Source: an uncultured bacterium (GTDB taxonomy: Bacteria; Verrucomicrobiota; Lentisphaeria; Oligosphaerales; Oligosphaeraceae). Taken from it: DNA of 40,064 nucleotides. Where the stretch lies: contig URJM01000012.1 of assembly GCA_900548225.1 (NCBI GenBank), positions 1 through 40,064 on the forward strand, read 5' to 3'. The position numbers and the translations under genes are program-made. Under the pieces are notes generated by a model. The model worked only from the letters and a program-made list of their open reading frames with translations, was not told the DNA's origin and ran no database searches. This document shows, in pieces, positions 7,066-15,128 of this stretch (its first letter is position 1; each line of letters opens with the position of its first letter).

Positions 7066-8813
7066 GCACTGTTTGCGCCGCGAGTCTGCCCCCCGTGATA
7101 TCCTTATGCTCCCGCAGATGGCTGCGGTGCCTCCAGCCCTGCGCGGCGCTTCTGTCGGGCATATTGCTCTCCCTTTCGTTTCCGCCGGTCGAAGGATGGT
7201 GGCTGGCATTCGCCGGATTCCTCCCGCTCCTGCTTGTCCCCTTTCCATGCGGCCGCATACGGCGCCTGTGCCTGGGATTCCTCTTCGGATACGCATATTT
7301 CGGAATCTCCTTCGCGTGGCTAAACACGGTGGGCTTCGGGGCAGGCGCGCTTCTCGCCACCCCTTGCGCGCTGTTTCCGGCGGCCTGGTATTATCTGGCA
7401 TCGGCGGTTCTATGGACTCTGAAGCCCCGTGAACGCCCAGGCATGCCTCCCGGCGAGGCGGCGCTTGCGACGCACCCGGGCGCGGGAATGTGGGCGCTTC
7501 GCGACTGGCGCAGCCACGCCCTCTTCACGCTGGCCCTTCCCGGCTCCTGGTGCGCCCTGGAGTGGGTCCGCAGCTGGATATTCACTGGCATGCCCTGGAA
7601 CCAGCTTGGAATCTCCCAGGCATTCGTCCCCACAAGGCTTCTTGCGACGGCTGCGGGAGTCTACGGCATCTCCTTCGTGATTGTCCTGGCCAACGTCCTG
7701 GCCGCAGGACTCATCGTCGGGAGATACCGCCGGGCTTCCGCCCTTGCGCTGGCCGTCGTCGCATCGCTTGTCGTGGCCTGGTGCGCCTTCCAGTGGCGCA
7801 TGGAACTTCCCCAGTCGGAGCCTCCGATTCGCATCATTGCAATCCAGGGAAATGTCCCTGAATGCCGGGTGTGGACGGAGGAGGAGTTCGACAATGCGGT
7901 TGCCGCATACCGTGGGCTGACGCTCGACGCGCACGCCAATGCACCCGCCCCCGCGGACCTCTACCTCTGGCCGGAGGGCGCGATACCCGCGCCAATCGTC
8001 TACGAACCGTACGCCCTTGTGCTGGCCGACGTTCTTGACAAGGTCTCGACCCCGCTTCTGATTGGGGCGCTGGACGAGCGGATGCCCGTGGGGGGCTCCG
8101 CGGCGAATGTATACAACTCGGCGTTTCTCCTGAGGGACACCGCCACCTTCTGGCGTTCGATGCTGGTCGCACGGACGGACTACTACGACAAGACGCACCT
8201 GGTCCCCTTCGGGGAGTTCGTCCCCTTTTCGAAGCACTTTCCGTGGCTTGCGGATATCATCGGAATGGGTCGCGACCTCACTCCGGGCAGGAGCTACACC
8301 CTCTTCAGGCTGTCCCGAAGCGGCACTGACATCCCCATCTACGTCGGCGTGAACATCTGCTTCGAGGATGTCTTCCCCGAAATATCCCGCAGATTCGCCC
8401 TCTCCGGCGCACAGATGCTCTTCACGATTACGAACGACTGCTGGTACAAGGAGAGCAGCGGCGCCAGGCAGCACCAGGCGCACGCGGTCTTCCGCGCCGT
8501 TGAAAACCGGCTGCCGCTCATGCGGTCGGGAAATAATTCCCATACGTGCCTGATTACGCCGAAGGGGGAAATCCTCGCGCCAATCACCGCCGCCGACGGC
8601 GGGGACTTTGCCGCCGGATGGCACGCATACGATGTCGTCCCGGCGCCCAAGGACGCGCCGCCGACACTCTACGCACGCACGGGAAATCTCTTCGCGTGGA
8701 TTTGCGTGGCCGGGACGCTGGCCGAACTCCTCTGGCTCGGAGGACGCCTATACCGCCGCAAGGCCGCGCTTCTGGATGTTGTCGAAAGAAGGAAAAGGAG
8801 ACCAGGAAAATGA
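7062..8813 (+). CDS. lnt: Apolipoprotein N-acyltransferase
   Basis: Lnt adds the third acyl chain to the N-terminal cysteine of lipoproteins at the inner membrane, which supports a Gram-negative envelope. The 583-residue protein has an N-terminal block of hydrophobic segments followed by a periplasmic nitrilase-like domain. The catalytic triad is visible: Glu305 in LWPEGAIP, Lys377 in YYDKTHLVPFGEF, and Cys433 in NICFEDVFPE. The length is somewhat above the usual ~510, mostly in the membrane part. ATG 7062 forms an ATGA overlap with the preceding gene, and the stop forms another with bioF. Confidence 0.95.
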   Translation: MSTVCAASLPPVISLCSRRWLRCLQPCAALLSGILLSLSFPPVEGWWLAFAGFLPLLLVPFPCGRIRRLCLGFLFGYAYFGISFAWLNTVGFGAGALLATPCALFPAAWYYLASAVLWTLKPRERPGMPPGEAALATHPGAGMWALRDWRSHALFTLALPGSWCALEWVRSWIFTGMPWNQLGISQAFVPTRLLATAAGVYGISFVIVLANVLAAGLIVGRYRRASALALAVVASLVVAWCAFQWRMELPQSEPPIRIIAIQGNVPECRVWTEEEFDNAVAAYRGLTLDAHANAPAPADLYLWPEGAIPAPIVYEPYALVLADVLDKVSTPLLIGALDERMPVGGSAANVYNSAFLLRDTATFWRSMLVARTDYYDKTHLVPFGEFVPFSKHFPWLADIIGMGRDLTPGRSYTLFRLSRSGTDIPIYVGVNICFEDVFPEISRRFALSGAQMLFTITNDCWYKESSGARQHQAHAVFRAVENRLPLMRSGNNSHTCLITPKGEILAPITAADGGDFAAGWHAYDVVPAPKDAPPTLYARTGNLFAWICVAGTLAELLWLGGRLYRRKAALLDVVERRKRRPGK

Positions 8814-9991
8814 GCGAACCGAAGGATTTTGGGTTTTCAGCGGAGCTTTCGCAAGACGTTGAGGAGCTGGCCTCTTCGGGACGGCTCCGCGTCCTGCGTG
8901 AAATCGCACACGGCGATGGGGTCACGGCATATTGGAACGGTCGCGAATACAGGAATTTCTCGAGCAACGACTACATGGGGATTGCCGGCGACTCCGCACT
9001 GCGACGCGAGTTCTACGACCTCTTCCCGGACCACGCATCCCCGGAACTGGCACAGTCCAGCGCCTCGTCAAGGCTCCTCACGGGAAACACCCCCGCATAC
9101 GTCCGACTGGAAAAGACCCTTTCCGAACTCTACGGGGGACGGTCCGCACTGGTCTTCAACAGCGGATACCACGCCAATATAGGAATCCTGCCCGCGCTGG
9201 CAAAAGGCCACGACCTAATCCTCTCGGACAAGCTGAACCACGCCAGCATCATCGACGGACTCCGGCTGGCAGACGCCGAATTCAAACGCTACAGGCATCT
9301 CGACATGGAGCATCTGCATTCGCTCCTGACCCAAAACAAGGACGCATACCGCAGAATCTTCATCGTCACGGAGTCGATCTTCAGCATGGACGGAGACGAG
9401 GCGGACATGCGGGCGCTCGCCGCCCTCAAGAGGGAGTTCGGCGCAATCCTCGTGGTCGACGAGGCACACGGAGTCGGAGTCAGAGGACCGCGGGGAACCG
9501 GACTCGCGGCGGAGCAGGGCGTGATGCCAGAGGTGGATGTGCTCGTGGGAACCTTCGGGAAGGCCTTCGGATCGACAGGGGCATACGCCATCCTCTCCCG
9601 GGAAATCCACGACTATCTCGTCAATCACATGCGGTCGCTTATCTTCACAACGGGACTGCCGCCGGTCATCCTCAACTGGAGCAACTTCGTCCTGAAAAAG
9701 TGCGCCGGCATGGATGACAGGCGAAACCACCTCGCAACTCTCGCAGAATACCTGCGGAATGCCATCAGGGAACAAGGCTATGCGACAGGCGGAACCTCGC
9801 AAATCGTCCCGCAAATCGTGGGAGACGACCAAAAGGCCGTGGAACTCGCCCAAAAATATCAGGACGCCGGGATCCTCGTATTCCCCATCAGGCATCCGAC
9901 GGTCCCAAAGGGAACCGCAAGGCTCCGGTTCTCATTGTCCGCCGCACTGGACCTCAATAGCGTGGAAGAGGCGGCCAAAGCCTGTAGATGA
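8810..9991 (+). CDS. bioF: 8-amino-7-oxononanoate synthase (BioF-like)
   Basis: BioF is a PLP enzyme that condenses pimeloyl thioester with alanine in biotin synthesis. The 393-residue protein is of the alpha-oxoamine synthase family: FSSNDYMGIAGD near the start, SSASSRLLTGNTPAYVRLE, FNSGYHANIG, VVDEAHGVGVRGPRG, and the PLP lysine K251 in GTFGKAFGSTGAY. Glycine C-acetyltransferase and related synthases share these motifs, so the exact substrate is not certain; no other biotin gene is adjacent. The start overlaps lnt (ATGA). The stop at 9989-9991 is followed after one base by the repeat array of the GxxExxY island. Confidence 0.85.
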   Translation: MSEPKDFGFSAELSQDVEELASSGRLRVLREIAHGDGVTAYWNGREYRNFSSNDYMGIAGDSALRREFYDLFPDHASPELAQSSASSRLLTGNTPAYVRLEKTLSELYGGRSALVFNSGYHANIGILPALAKGHDLILSDKLNHASIIDGLRLADAEFKRYRHLDMEHLHSLLTQNKDAYRRIFIVTESIFSMDGDEADMRALAALKREFGAILVVDEAHGVGVRGPRGTGLAAEQGVMPEVDVLVGTFGKAFGSTGAYAILSREIHDYLVNHMRSLIFTTGLPPVILNWSNFVLKKCAGMDDRRNHLATLAEYLRNAIREQGYATGGTSQIVPQIVGDDQKAVELAQKYQDAGILVFPIRHPTVPKGTARLRFSLSAALDLNSVEEAAKACR

Positions 9992-9992
9992 C

Positions 9993-10124
9993 AACCACTA
10001 ATGGATAAGATAAGAACCACTAATGGGTAAGAATTTAACCACGAAACACACGAAATACACGAAAAGAATACAAAAGAACCACTAATGGGTAAGAATTTAA
10101 CCACGAAACACACGAAATACACAA
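9993..10124 (+). repeat. Direct repeats on the left side of the GxxExxY island
   Basis: The 12-mer AACCACTAATGG occurs at 9993, 10015 and 10077. The copies at 10015 and 10077 head a unit of 62 bases that is repeated almost exactly once: AACCACTAATGGGTAAGAAT followed by TTAACCACGAAACACACGAA and then an A-rich tail. The copy at 9993 is partial. The array is AT-rich, unlike the flanking genes. The same word appears inverted on the other side of the GxxExxY gene. Confidence 0.9.
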
Positions 10125-10129
10125 AAAAA

Positions 10130-10504
10130 CTATAAAGCAATCCTTCTAATCTCTGCCTTTGGAAAATGGCCGAAGTTCACCAGAAGCCCCAAATGCATTC
10201 CCGTGACTTTCAGGTAATTCATTAATTGAGCCTCGTGTTCCTTGGTAAGTTCGGAAACAGCCTTTATCTCGACAATGATTTCTCCAAAACAGACAAAATC
10301 TGGCTTGTAGGTCTGTTTCAAAGGACGATTCTTATATTTCAGGTGAAGTTCAACCTGTTCCTGATATGGCACCCCACACGATTCAAATTCCATGCTCAAT
10401 GCCTCTTGGTACACTGCTTCAAGAAAACCACAACCTGTCTCCCTATAGACCTCAAAGCACGCACCCTGGATGGCGTAGACCTCTTCCTTGTAAATCAAAT
10501 CCAT
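10130..10504 (-). CDS. GxxExxY protein (PD-(D/E)XK-like fold)
   Basis: This 124-residue protein carries the signature of the GxxExxY family in GFLEAVYQEAL. It also has a nuclease-like D...ExK arrangement in YKPDFVCFGEIIVEIKAV, and ends in LKVTGMHLGLLVNFG, typical of the family. The molecular function of the family is not established. It stands alone between two AT-rich repeat arrays, in the gap between the convergent genes bioF and rarA. Its ATG at 10504 comes directly after repeat sequence (CACGAAAATGG on the minus strand) and has no Shine-Dalgarno. Low GC compared with its neighbours and repeat borders suggest acquisition as a small unit. Confidence 0.9.
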   Translation of the reverse strand: MDLIYKEEVYAIQGACFEVYRETGCGFLEAVYQEALSMEFESCGVPYQEQVELHLKYKNRPLKQTYKPDFVCFGEIIVEIKAVSELTKEHEAQLMNYLKVTGMHLGLLVNFGHFPKAEIRRIAL

Positions 10505-10646
10505 TTTCGTGTTTTTCGTGTTTTTCGTGGTTTATTTGAATTTATTCGTGTCCATTCGTGTCCATTCGTGTCCATTAGTGGTTCTAACAAATTAGTGGTT
10601 CATTTGAATTTATTCGTGTTCATTCGTGTCCATTCGTGGTTCTAAT
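10505..10646 (-). repeat. Repeats on the right side of the GxxExxY island
   Basis: Two related units, 10534-10587 and 10602-10645, share the start ATTTGAATTTATTCGTGT and the end GGTTCTAA, with internal tandem copies of TCCATTCGTG. The word CCATTAGTGGTT at 10572-10583 is the exact reverse complement of AACCACTAATGG on the left side, so the two arrays face each other. The rarA stop codon (TCA at 10647-10649 on plus) lies immediately beyond, in repeat-like sequence. Confidence 0.88.
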
Positions 10647-12884
10647 TCATTCGTGGGTGGTTTTGTCATATATGAGGATTGCGGTGGACGAGGATATTCC
10701 CACCGTTTTTCCCGCCAGCGGCGCCAGTGCGTCTTCGAGGAGTTTCAGATTGTCCTTTGAGAGTCCTGCCCGCAGGAGCCTTGCGGCGTAGGAATCTGGC
10801 GTCGAGTCATCCATCCATCGGTCGAGGACGGCCTTTGGCAGGAGCTGTGTGCGTCGAGCCTCGATGACACTTGTCCTTGCGCCTTTTAGCCCCGCGTCCG
10901 CGGCTTCGGCTTCGAGCGTATCGGCATCCCATCCGAGGACTGGGTCGTCTGGCTGGGCGTAGAGTGTCTCCTCGGCCTTTCGGATCTCCTTTGGGAGCGT
11001 GGTGTTTGCCAGCAGCGAGAGCCTTTGTCCCCGCCGTGGCAGATTTTCCGCCAGTGCCAGCGTCCCGTCCTTCTCGAGAAGCTCCTTCAGGAGATTAAGC
11101 GCGGCGGTTCTGTCGGCGCATTTTGCGAGGACATTTCTTCCGACAATCATATCGAACTTCAGCCCCTCCTCCTCTCCGGCCTTTTTGAGGAGCCGCGGAA
11201 GGTCCTCGAGATTTCCGAGGAGGATTTTGGGCTGTCGCAGCTCCGGGAGGTTTTTTGCCTGTTCCAGGAGGACATCCCGTGCCTCCTTGGTTTTCACGAG
11301 GGACCAGACGCCTCCTTCGGGGACTCTTCGTGCGGCCTCCCAGGTGAGGAATCCCGAGTCTGCGGAGAGGTCCAGGATGCGTTCATGCCGCTGTGTGGCG
11401 CGGTGCTTGAAGAGTTCCGTCTTTATGGTGGCGAGGAATCCGGCCAGGGAATCGACCGTCCTTGCGAGCCAGGCTTCCGTTGCCTTGTTGCTTGGCGAGA
11501 AGGTGAGGATTTCGGGCGGCGCCAGTCCGTTTTCGGCCTCCCTCAGTGCGGCGAGCTGCAGTTCGCGTCGGCTGCGGATTTGCTCCGCGAGCGTGCTTTC
11601 GTAGCCGAGATTTCCGGGTTCATAGAATATCCGCCCCTGGAGTGTGCTTGGGAGATACTGCTGTGCGACCCAGTGGTTCCGGTATTCGTGCGGGTATTTG
11701 TATCCGACGCCGTGCCCGAATCCCTCCTTGTCGCGGCTGCCGTCCCGCAGGTGGTTTGGCACCTCGCCCTCCCGTTCCTTTTCGACGAGCTTGAGTGCGT
11801 CGAAGAATCCGAGGACGGAGTTCGACTTTGGGGCGGTGGCGCAGTAGAGCGCCGCATGTGCCAGCGGGAAGAGCCCTTCGGGAAGCCCCACGCGCTCGAA
11901 TGCCTCGGCGCAGGAGGTGACGAACTGGACGGCGTTGGGATCCGCCATCCCGATGTCCTCGGAGGCGAAGATCGTCATCCTCCGGAAGATGAAGCGCGGG
12001 TCTTCGCCTGCGTAGACCATCTTTGCCAGCCAGTAGAAGACCGCGTCGGGGTCGCTTCCGCGCATCGACTTGATATATGCGGAAATCGTGTCGAAGTGGT
12101 AGTCCCCCTCACGGTCGTAGAGAACCGCCCTGTGCTGGATAGACTCCTCGGCAACCGCCAGGGTGACCACGATCCTGCCGTCGCCGTCGGGAGGCGTGGT
12201 CTCGACGGCGAGCTCAAGGGCGTTCAAGGCCGCGCGGGCATCCCCGTTGGCGACATTCGCAAGATGTGCCAGCGCATCCTCCTCCAAGAGGACGGAGAGG
12301 CGCCCGTATCCCCTGTCGGGAGTCTCCAACGCCTGCTTCAGGACTAGGCGTATCTCACTTTCGTCCAGTGGTTTAAGTTGAAAAATCCTGCTCCGCGACA
12401 CCAGTGCCCGGTTCACCGTGAAGTATGGATTCTCGGTGGTGGCACCGATGAGGATGATTGTCCCGTTCTCGACCCATGGGAGGAGTGCGTCCTGCTGGGC
12501 CTTGTTCCATCGGTGCACCTCGTCGATGAACAGGATTGTGCGTTGTCCGTATTCCCCCAGCCGCCGTTGCGCCTGCTTTGTGACGTCCTTCAGGTCGGCG
12601 ATGCCCGTCATGACCGCATTGAGGGTGACAAATGCGGACTTCGTGGTATTCGCGATGACGCTTGCCAGGGTGGTCTTCCCTGTGCCCGGGGGGCCGTAGA
12701 AGATGAGCGAAGAGAGCCTGTCGGCCTGGATTGCCCGCCTGAGGAGCCGCCCGGGCGCAAGGATATGCCGTTGCCCGATATACTCCTCCAGCGTCTGCGG
12801 ACGCATTCTTGCCGCGAGGGGGGACTCCTTCTTGAGGCGTTCCTGCCGTGCGTGGTCGAAGAGTGACTGGGGCGTCATCGACAT
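10647..12884 (-). CDS. rarA: RarA/MgsA-type AAA ATPase fused to a methyltransferase-like domain
   Basis: RarA is a clamp-loader-related ATPase acting at stalled replication forks. The first ~435 residues are a full RarA: IGQRHILAPG, Walker A GPPGTGKTT, Walker B ILFIDEVHRWNK, sensor GATTENPYF, and the GVGYKYPHEYRNHWVAQQY end. From about residue 455 there is a second domain of roughly 280 residues whose ILDLSADSGFLTWEAARRVP resembles SAM motif I, although the glycine loop is poor. RarA fused to such a domain is a known arrangement in several phyla; the added domain's activity is not known to me. It lies 9 bases downstream of thrC. An in-frame second ATG at 12878 is an alternative start. Confidence 0.92.
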   Translation of the reverse strand: MSMTPQSLFDHARQERLKKESPLAARMRPQTLEEYIGQRHILAPGRLLRRAIQADRLSSLIFYGPPGTGKTTLASVIANTTKSAFVTLNAVMTGIADLKDVTKQAQRRLGEYGQRTILFIDEVHRWNKAQQDALLPWVENGTIILIGATTENPYFTVNRALVSRSRIFQLKPLDESEIRLVLKQALETPDRGYGRLSVLLEEDALAHLANVANGDARAALNALELAVETTPPDGDGRIVVTLAVAEESIQHRAVLYDREGDYHFDTISAYIKSMRGSDPDAVFYWLAKMVYAGEDPRFIFRRMTIFASEDIGMADPNAVQFVTSCAEAFERVGLPEGLFPLAHAALYCATAPKSNSVLGFFDALKLVEKEREGEVPNHLRDGSRDKEGFGHGVGYKYPHEYRNHWVAQQYLPSTLQGRIFYEPGNLGYESTLAEQIRSRRELQLAALREAENGLAPPEILTFSPSNKATEAWLARTVDSLAGFLATIKTELFKHRATQRHERILDLSADSGFLTWEAARRVPEGGVWSLVKTKEARDVLLEQAKNLPELRQPKILLGNLEDLPRLLKKAGEEEGLKFDMIVGRNVLAKCADRTAALNLLKELLEKDGTLALAENLPRRGQRLSLLANTTLPKEIRKAEETLYAQPDDPVLGWDADTLEAEAADAGLKGARTSVIEARRTQLLPKAVLDRWMDDSTPDSYAARLLRAGLSKDNLKLLEDALAPLAGKTVGISSSTAILIYDKTTHE

Positions 12885-12893
12885 GGTGCCGTG

Positions 12894-14312
12894 CTACTGC
12901 TCCCCTTCGTTGGCGAGGGTGGTCTTCATATACTCCTCGATGGCTTCGAGCGTGGGATCCGCGATGGTCTTCCTGAGCGGCAGCTCCTTGAGCGCGTCTA
13001 ACGCGGGGTGTCTGGCCTCGACCCCGTCTCCGAGCGCCTGGTGGATTGCGTCGGGGAATTTTCCGGGGTGTGCGGTTTCGAGGCAGAGTGTGACCGCGTC
13101 AAGGAGGGGATTCCTGGTGGCGACGGCGACTCCGACCGCGCCGTGGGGATCCAGGAGGATTCCGTAGTCCTTCCAGAAACGCTGGATTGTGTCGAGGGTC
13201 GCCTGTGTGTCCCCCCTGTCGGCGGCAAAGTCGTCGTCACCGCCTTCGAGTTGGATTGGGCATCCTTCCGCAAAGGACTCCATCAGGTCGCAGACCATTT
13301 CGGGGCATTCGTCCAGCCGGTAGTAGAGATAACGCTCGAAGTTGCTTGCAACCTGGATGTCCATGGAGGGGGAGAGGGTGGGGTGGACGGCACCGCGCTC
13401 GTAGACGCCTGTCCTGAAGAACCGGGAGAGGATGTCGTTCTCGTTGGTCGCCAGAAGAAGGCGCTCGATTGGGGCGCCCATGCGCTTGGCGACAAAACCC
13501 GCGAAGATGTCCCCGAAATTCCCCGTCGGAACGCATACCTGGAGGGGAATCCGTTCCCCAAGCTGGTCGTGGACGCGGAAGCAGCCCCAGAAGTAGTAGA
13601 CGACCTGCGCCAGAATCCTGGCCCAGTTCACCGAATTCACGGCCCCAAGATGCATCGACTCCTTGAAGGAATGGTCGTTGAATATCTCCTTCAGGACACG
13701 CTGCCCGTCGTCAAAGGTTCCCCGGATTGCAATGCAGTGGACGTTTTTGTCTGGAACTGTCGCCATTTGTCGTTCCTGCAGTGGGCTGACTCGCCCATCG
13801 GGATACATAATGAAGATTTCGATATTCTCCTTTCCCCTGACTCCGTGGATTGCGGCGCTTCCGGTGTCGCCGCTTGTAGCCCCGAGGATATTGAGTCTGC
13901 CGCCGCGTCGTTTCAGGATTTTTTCGAAGAGGTTTCCGAGGAACTGGAGTGCGACATCCTTGAATGCGAGTGTTGGTCCGTGGTAGAGTTCTGCGACGAA
14001 GAGTCCGCTGTTTCCCATTGGCCGGATTGGGACGACCTCCTCCGTGTCGAAGGTTGCGTAGCTTTTGTCGATGAGTTCCTTAAGTTCCTGGTCGGCGAAT
14101 GCGTCCCCCACGAATGGCTTCATCACCTGGAATGCGAGTTGCGGGTATGTGAGTTCCCTCCACTGGTCCAGTTCGTCCGCGTCGTAGTGCGGGATCATTG
14201 CTGGCACCAGCAGTCCGCCGTCGTCTGCGAGTCCCATCATGACCGCCGCTTCGAAGTCCACGGGCTGGATGCCGCCGCGTGTGCTTACATAGAGTGAGGG
14301 TTTGAGTTCCAT
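12894..14312 (-). CDS. thrC: Threonine synthase
   Basis: ThrC converts O-phosphohomoserine to threonine with PLP. The 472-residue protein begins LYVSTRGGIQPVDFEAAVMM, has the PLP lysine K118 in HGPTLAFKDVALQ, the phosphate/substrate loop GATSGDTGSAA, and VCVPTGNFGDIFAGFVAKRMG. This corresponds to the longer E. coli/yeast-type threonine synthase rather than the short Bacillus form. The upstream region on the minus strand contains AAGGAG at 14327-14332, 14 bases before the ATG. It is probably transcribed with rarA. The divergent gap 14313-14477 must hold its promoter, but I see no convincing one. Confidence 0.95.
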   Translation of the reverse strand: MELKPSLYVSTRGGIQPVDFEAAVMMGLADDGGLLVPAMIPHYDADELDQWRELTYPQLAFQVMKPFVGDAFADQELKELIDKSYATFDTEEVVPIRPMGNSGLFVAELYHGPTLAFKDVALQFLGNLFEKILKRRGGRLNILGATSGDTGSAAIHGVRGKENIEIFIMYPDGRVSPLQERQMATVPDKNVHCIAIRGTFDDGQRVLKEIFNDHSFKESMHLGAVNSVNWARILAQVVYYFWGCFRVHDQLGERIPLQVCVPTGNFGDIFAGFVAKRMGAPIERLLLATNENDILSRFFRTGVYERGAVHPTLSPSMDIQVASNFERYLYYRLDECPEMVCDLMESFAEGCPIQLEGGDDDFAADRGDTQATLDTIQRFWKDYGILLDPHGAVGVAVATRNPLLDAVTLCLETAHPGKFPDAIHQALGDGVEARHPALDALKELPLRKTIADPTLEAIEEYMKTTLANEGEQ

Positions 14313-14477
14313 CTTCCCGCTTTCTCTCCTTGAAAAGGGTGTTATATTGTCTCGTTTCTCAATTTAGGATTAAGGTCTCCGTCCACGTGTCTGCGTGTGC
14401 GGGGAGTTTTCGACCCTCCTAATATAAATCGCTGGCATCTTCCCTTTGGCGGATGCGCGTCGGCTCCGGCATTTTCC
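14313..14477. promoter_or_regulatory. Divergent intergenic region between thrC and the DJ-1 gene
   Basis: This 165-base gap must carry start signals for both directions. On the plus strand a TATAAA at 14423-14428 could be a -10 element for the DJ-1 gene. On the minus strand TATAAC (14341-14346) could serve thrC. Neither has a good -35 at normal spacing, so both are tentative. Confidence 0.3.
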
Positions 14478-15038
14478 ATGATCAAGAAGGCACTGGTTTT
14501 CCTGGCACCCGGCTTCGAGGAACTCGAGGCGCTGGCTCCTGTCGATGTCCTGCGCCGCGCGAATGTCTCCGTGGCAGTCGCCGGCGTGCAGGCTGACGCG
14601 GCGGGGCGCGTCTTCGGCGCGCACAACGTGCCCGTCGTCTGCGACCTTCCTGCCGAGGCATTGGACCTTTCGGGGTTTGACCTGGTCTACTTTCCCGGCG
14701 GGATGCCTGGCGCGGTGAACCTGGCCTCCTGCGGCCTGTGCCTTGACGCGGCGCGTCGGGTCCACGATTCGGGGGGGCTGGTCTGCGCGATTTGCGCCGC
14801 TCCGATTGTCCTGGACGCGGCGGGGCTTCTTGACGGCATGGAATACACCTGTTATCCCGGCTTTGAGAAGCGCATCTCCCATGGCGTCTACACGGGCAAG
14901 TTCATCCAGAAGAGCGGCAGGATTTTGACCGCCTGCGGTCCTGGCGCGGCGCTGGACTTCTCCCTTGAGATACTTCGTTCCGGCGGCATGGGCGCCCTGG
15001 CATCCCAGCTTGCGGACGGGATGATGGCCCGGCGTTGA
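14478..15038 (+). CDS. DJ-1/PfpI family protein
   Basis: This 186-residue protein of the DJ-1/ThiJ/PfpI superfamily has the family start KKALVFLAPGFEELEALAPVDVLRRA, the glycine-rich FDLVYFPGGMPGA, and the nucleophile cysteine C106 in AICAAPIVL, with the partner glutamate near residue 15. C-terminally it has GPGAALDFSLEILRSGG. Members include glyoxalase/deglycase-like and chaperone-like proteins; the substrate here is unknown. I start it at ATG 14478 because that gives the normal N-terminus. It is the first plus-strand gene after the divergent gap. Confidence 0.92.
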   Translation: MIKKALVFLAPGFEELEALAPVDVLRRANVSVAVAGVQADAAGRVFGAHNVPVVCDLPAEALDLSGFDLVYFPGGMPGAVNLASCGLCLDAARRVHDSGGLVCAICAAPIVLDAAGLLDGMEYTCYPGFEKRISHGVYTGKFIQKSGRILTACGPGAALDFSLEILRSGGMGALASQLADGMMARR

Positions 15039-15128
15039 CCTCCGCAATGGCAGATTTCCAGAAAACAGAATCCCGGAAGCCGCGTCCATCCGCGTCTTCC
15101 CTTCCTCCCACTTCATTGGAATAAAACA

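Noticed and set aside
9993..10645. Repeats around the GxxExxY gene as a CRISPR array
   Set aside because: Units are few, face each other in two groups, have irregular spacing and no distinct unique spacers; no cas gene is nearby.
10226..10645. Plus-strand open frame across the GxxExxY gene and repeats
   Set aside because: Antisense to the GxxExxY gene, and half of it is translated repeat sequence.
11025..12347. Plus-strand open frame opposite rarA
   Set aside because: Antisense to a clear RarA coding frame; no start signal or family motif.
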